Assembly: GCA_001584585.1 (NCBI GenBank)
Contig: LSYV01000006.1
Coordinates: 3,401,697 to 3,432,903, forward strand
DNA: 31,207 bases
Direction of reading: 5' to 3'
DNA from: Gonium pectorale
Taxonomy: Eukaryota > Chlorophyta > Chlorophyceae > Chlamydomonadales > Volvocaceae
Below, piece after piece: positions 29,901-31,207 of the stretch. Each line of letters starts with the position of its first letter. The stretch's first letter is position 1. Made by a program: the position numbers and the translations under genes. A model generated the notes under the pieces. The model saw only the letters and a program-made list of their open reading frames with translations. It was not told where the DNA came from and searched no databases.

Positions 29901-31207
29901 AGGTCATCATGCGCTGGGGCGCCAAGCACGTCAAGCTGCCGCTGCAGCCGGTCTCCCCCAACCGCGCGCTGGTGCACGTGCCGGCGCTGCCGGACATATG
30001 CGGCCCGGTGTGGGTGGAGGTGGGCCGCGGTGCGCTGCTGAGCGAGGCGCAGCAGCTGCTGGTGGTGCGCGATGAGGCGCTGGCCGAGGAGATCAACAAG
30101 TGAGCGGCGGTTGGAGGGCGGTTGGAAGGACGGTTGGAAGGTCGTTGGTACACGGGGCATGGCCCAGCCAAGCATCCGATTGGCCCACTTACTCACGCTG
30201 CATGGCAATGTACAGCCGCCGCAAACCTCATCGACGTTTGTTCCGCTCCCGTGCCGTCCACCCCGCAGGCTGGACGCTCGCGACAGCCCGCTGCCCACCG
30301 GGCGGGTGGAGGCGCTCCTGCGCGACCTGGCGCTGGTGCTGCAGCACATCTCGGGGGAGCAGGGCGCGGCGCTGCAGCTGCCGCACACGGCCATCGCAAC
30401 CAAGGTGAGTTTTGGTGCCTGTCCCCTGGGGCTTGGATAGCCTGAATGGAGGTCTTGATTCTACGGTAGCTTAGTTACATTCGGCAGAGCACTCAACCCG
30501 CTCATGTGTACCACTCGTGCTGACACCGCCGCGCCTTTACTAGTATCACAACCCTCACTTCGCCGCAGGCCCGCCGGCTGCTTGCCGTTGCCTGCGACAT
30601 GGGCTGGGCCGCAGTCGCGTCGGCGGTTCTGCCGCTTGCCTGCGCGCGCTGCTCGTGCGCCGCCGAGATGGTGGCCGCCATACACGCGGCCGCGGGCGAG
30701 CCCGCCACTGCCACCGGAGCCGAGGGCGCCGACCCGCGCGGCCTGAGCCTGCTGCACCGCGCCGTCCGCGGCGGCAGCGTGCCCCTGCTTGCCGGCATGC
30801 TGGCGTGGGGTGACAGCCACGGCTACCGCTGGCCCGTGGACGCGGCCGGCCCCGCGGGCATCACCCCGCTGCACCTGTGCGCGCTGCTGGACGACGCGGA
30901 CATGGCGCTGCGGCTGCTGGACCACTGCGGCTGGCCCGCCGCCTTCACCGAGCTGCGCTCCGACGACGGCGTGACGCCCTTCCACCTGGCCTTCCAGATG
31001 GGCAGGTACCAGGTGCGTGGGGGAGGCGGTGGTCGGGAGATCTTGGATTGTGCGCCGTTATGTCCAGACGTCACTGTTCCTCATTTCAGCTGGTCTGTCA
31101 TATAGATTGCGCACCGCAACTGAACCGGCCTGTGTGCTTTGCCCGCTGCCCTGGCGCCCGGTGCAGGTGGACGCGCTGCTGCAGGCCCTGGGGGAGCACC
31201 GCATGCT
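26946..31207 (+). CDS. CRR1: Copper-response SBP-domain transcription factor, CRR1/SPL7-like (3' end outside window)
   Basis: Nuclear DNA-binding regulator; CRR1 of Chlamydomonas activates copper- and hypoxia-responsive genes through GTAC-core elements. Exons: 26946-27036, 27126-27196, 27283-28413, 28771-29721, 29903-30099, 30269-30404, 30569-31012, 31167-31207 (continues), giving 1020 residues in phase. An acidic/aromatic N-terminal motif WAVEDWNWDPFNMF resembles that of SPL1/7/12. The SBP domain has zinc ligands C401, C406, C423, H426 and C442, C445, H449, C461, followed by RRRRR at 471-475; an intron splits the domain between the two zinc sites. Next come the SPL1/7-type region with IRPGCVFLTVQLL, then ankyrin-like repeats (about 897-1021; LSLLHRAVRGG, ITPLHLCALL, VTPFHLAFQ). 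Residues about 150-200 are rich in Met and Gly. Exon 3 could instead begin at 27307 (another in-phase acceptor), removing eight residues. The family's Cys-rich C-terminus would lie beyond the window. Confidence 0.93.
28321..28906 (+). other. SBP DNA-binding domain (coding span including its intron)
   Basis: Encoded by 28321-28413 and 28771-28906. All eight zinc ligands and the basic nuclear-localisation stretch are intact, so the protein should bind DNA. Confidence 0.95.

Overview
The window looks like nuclear DNA of a chlamydomonad (volvocine) green alga. The evidence is high-GC, intron-dense genes with GTGAG or GTGCG donors and pyrimidine-rich CAG acceptors, TGTAA polyadenylation signals, alanine/glycine/proline-rich insertions inside otherwise conserved proteins, many microsatellites, and a copper-regulator gene (SBP zinc finger plus ankyrin repeats) of the Chlamydomonas CRR1 type. 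The organism call is inference; the gene structures below were read by hand from splice sites, reading phase and conserved protein motifs.

Layout. (1) Positions 1-850 hold the last exon and 3' UTR of an unidentified + strand gene. (2) 850-2499 is simple-repeat-rich flank. (3) 2500-4269 (-) is a complete three-exon classical protein tyrosine phosphatase, with a TATA-like box upstream. (4) 5876-11364 (-) is a five-exon gene for a 1258-residue protein with an N-terminal coiled coil and a long Ala/Pro-rich tail. (5) 11365-16617 is a 5.2 kb gap filled with decayed repeats and no convincing gene. (6) 16618-22490 (+) is an 18-exon amino-acid permease of the APC superfamily (BAT1/GABA-permease type, 582 residues), whose model needs 8-nt and 12-nt microexons and probably an 18-nt one. 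(7) 22491-26945 is 3' UTR plus another repeat-rich gap that shares repeat families with region 5. (8) 26946-31207 (+) is the first seven exons and the start of an eighth of a CRR1/SPL7-like copper-response transcription factor, cut by the window edge.

The genes do not form an operon-like unit. Two - strand genes and two + strand genes diverge from the central repeat-rich gap. The points most worth following up are the microexons of the permease, a methionine-rich (MxM) stretch in the copper regulator, a recurring basic LLKRFNS-like motif in the coiled-coil protein, and a dispersed repeat present as inverted copies near 15.0 and 24.5 kb, one interrupted by a 121-bp insertion with a 7-bp target duplication.
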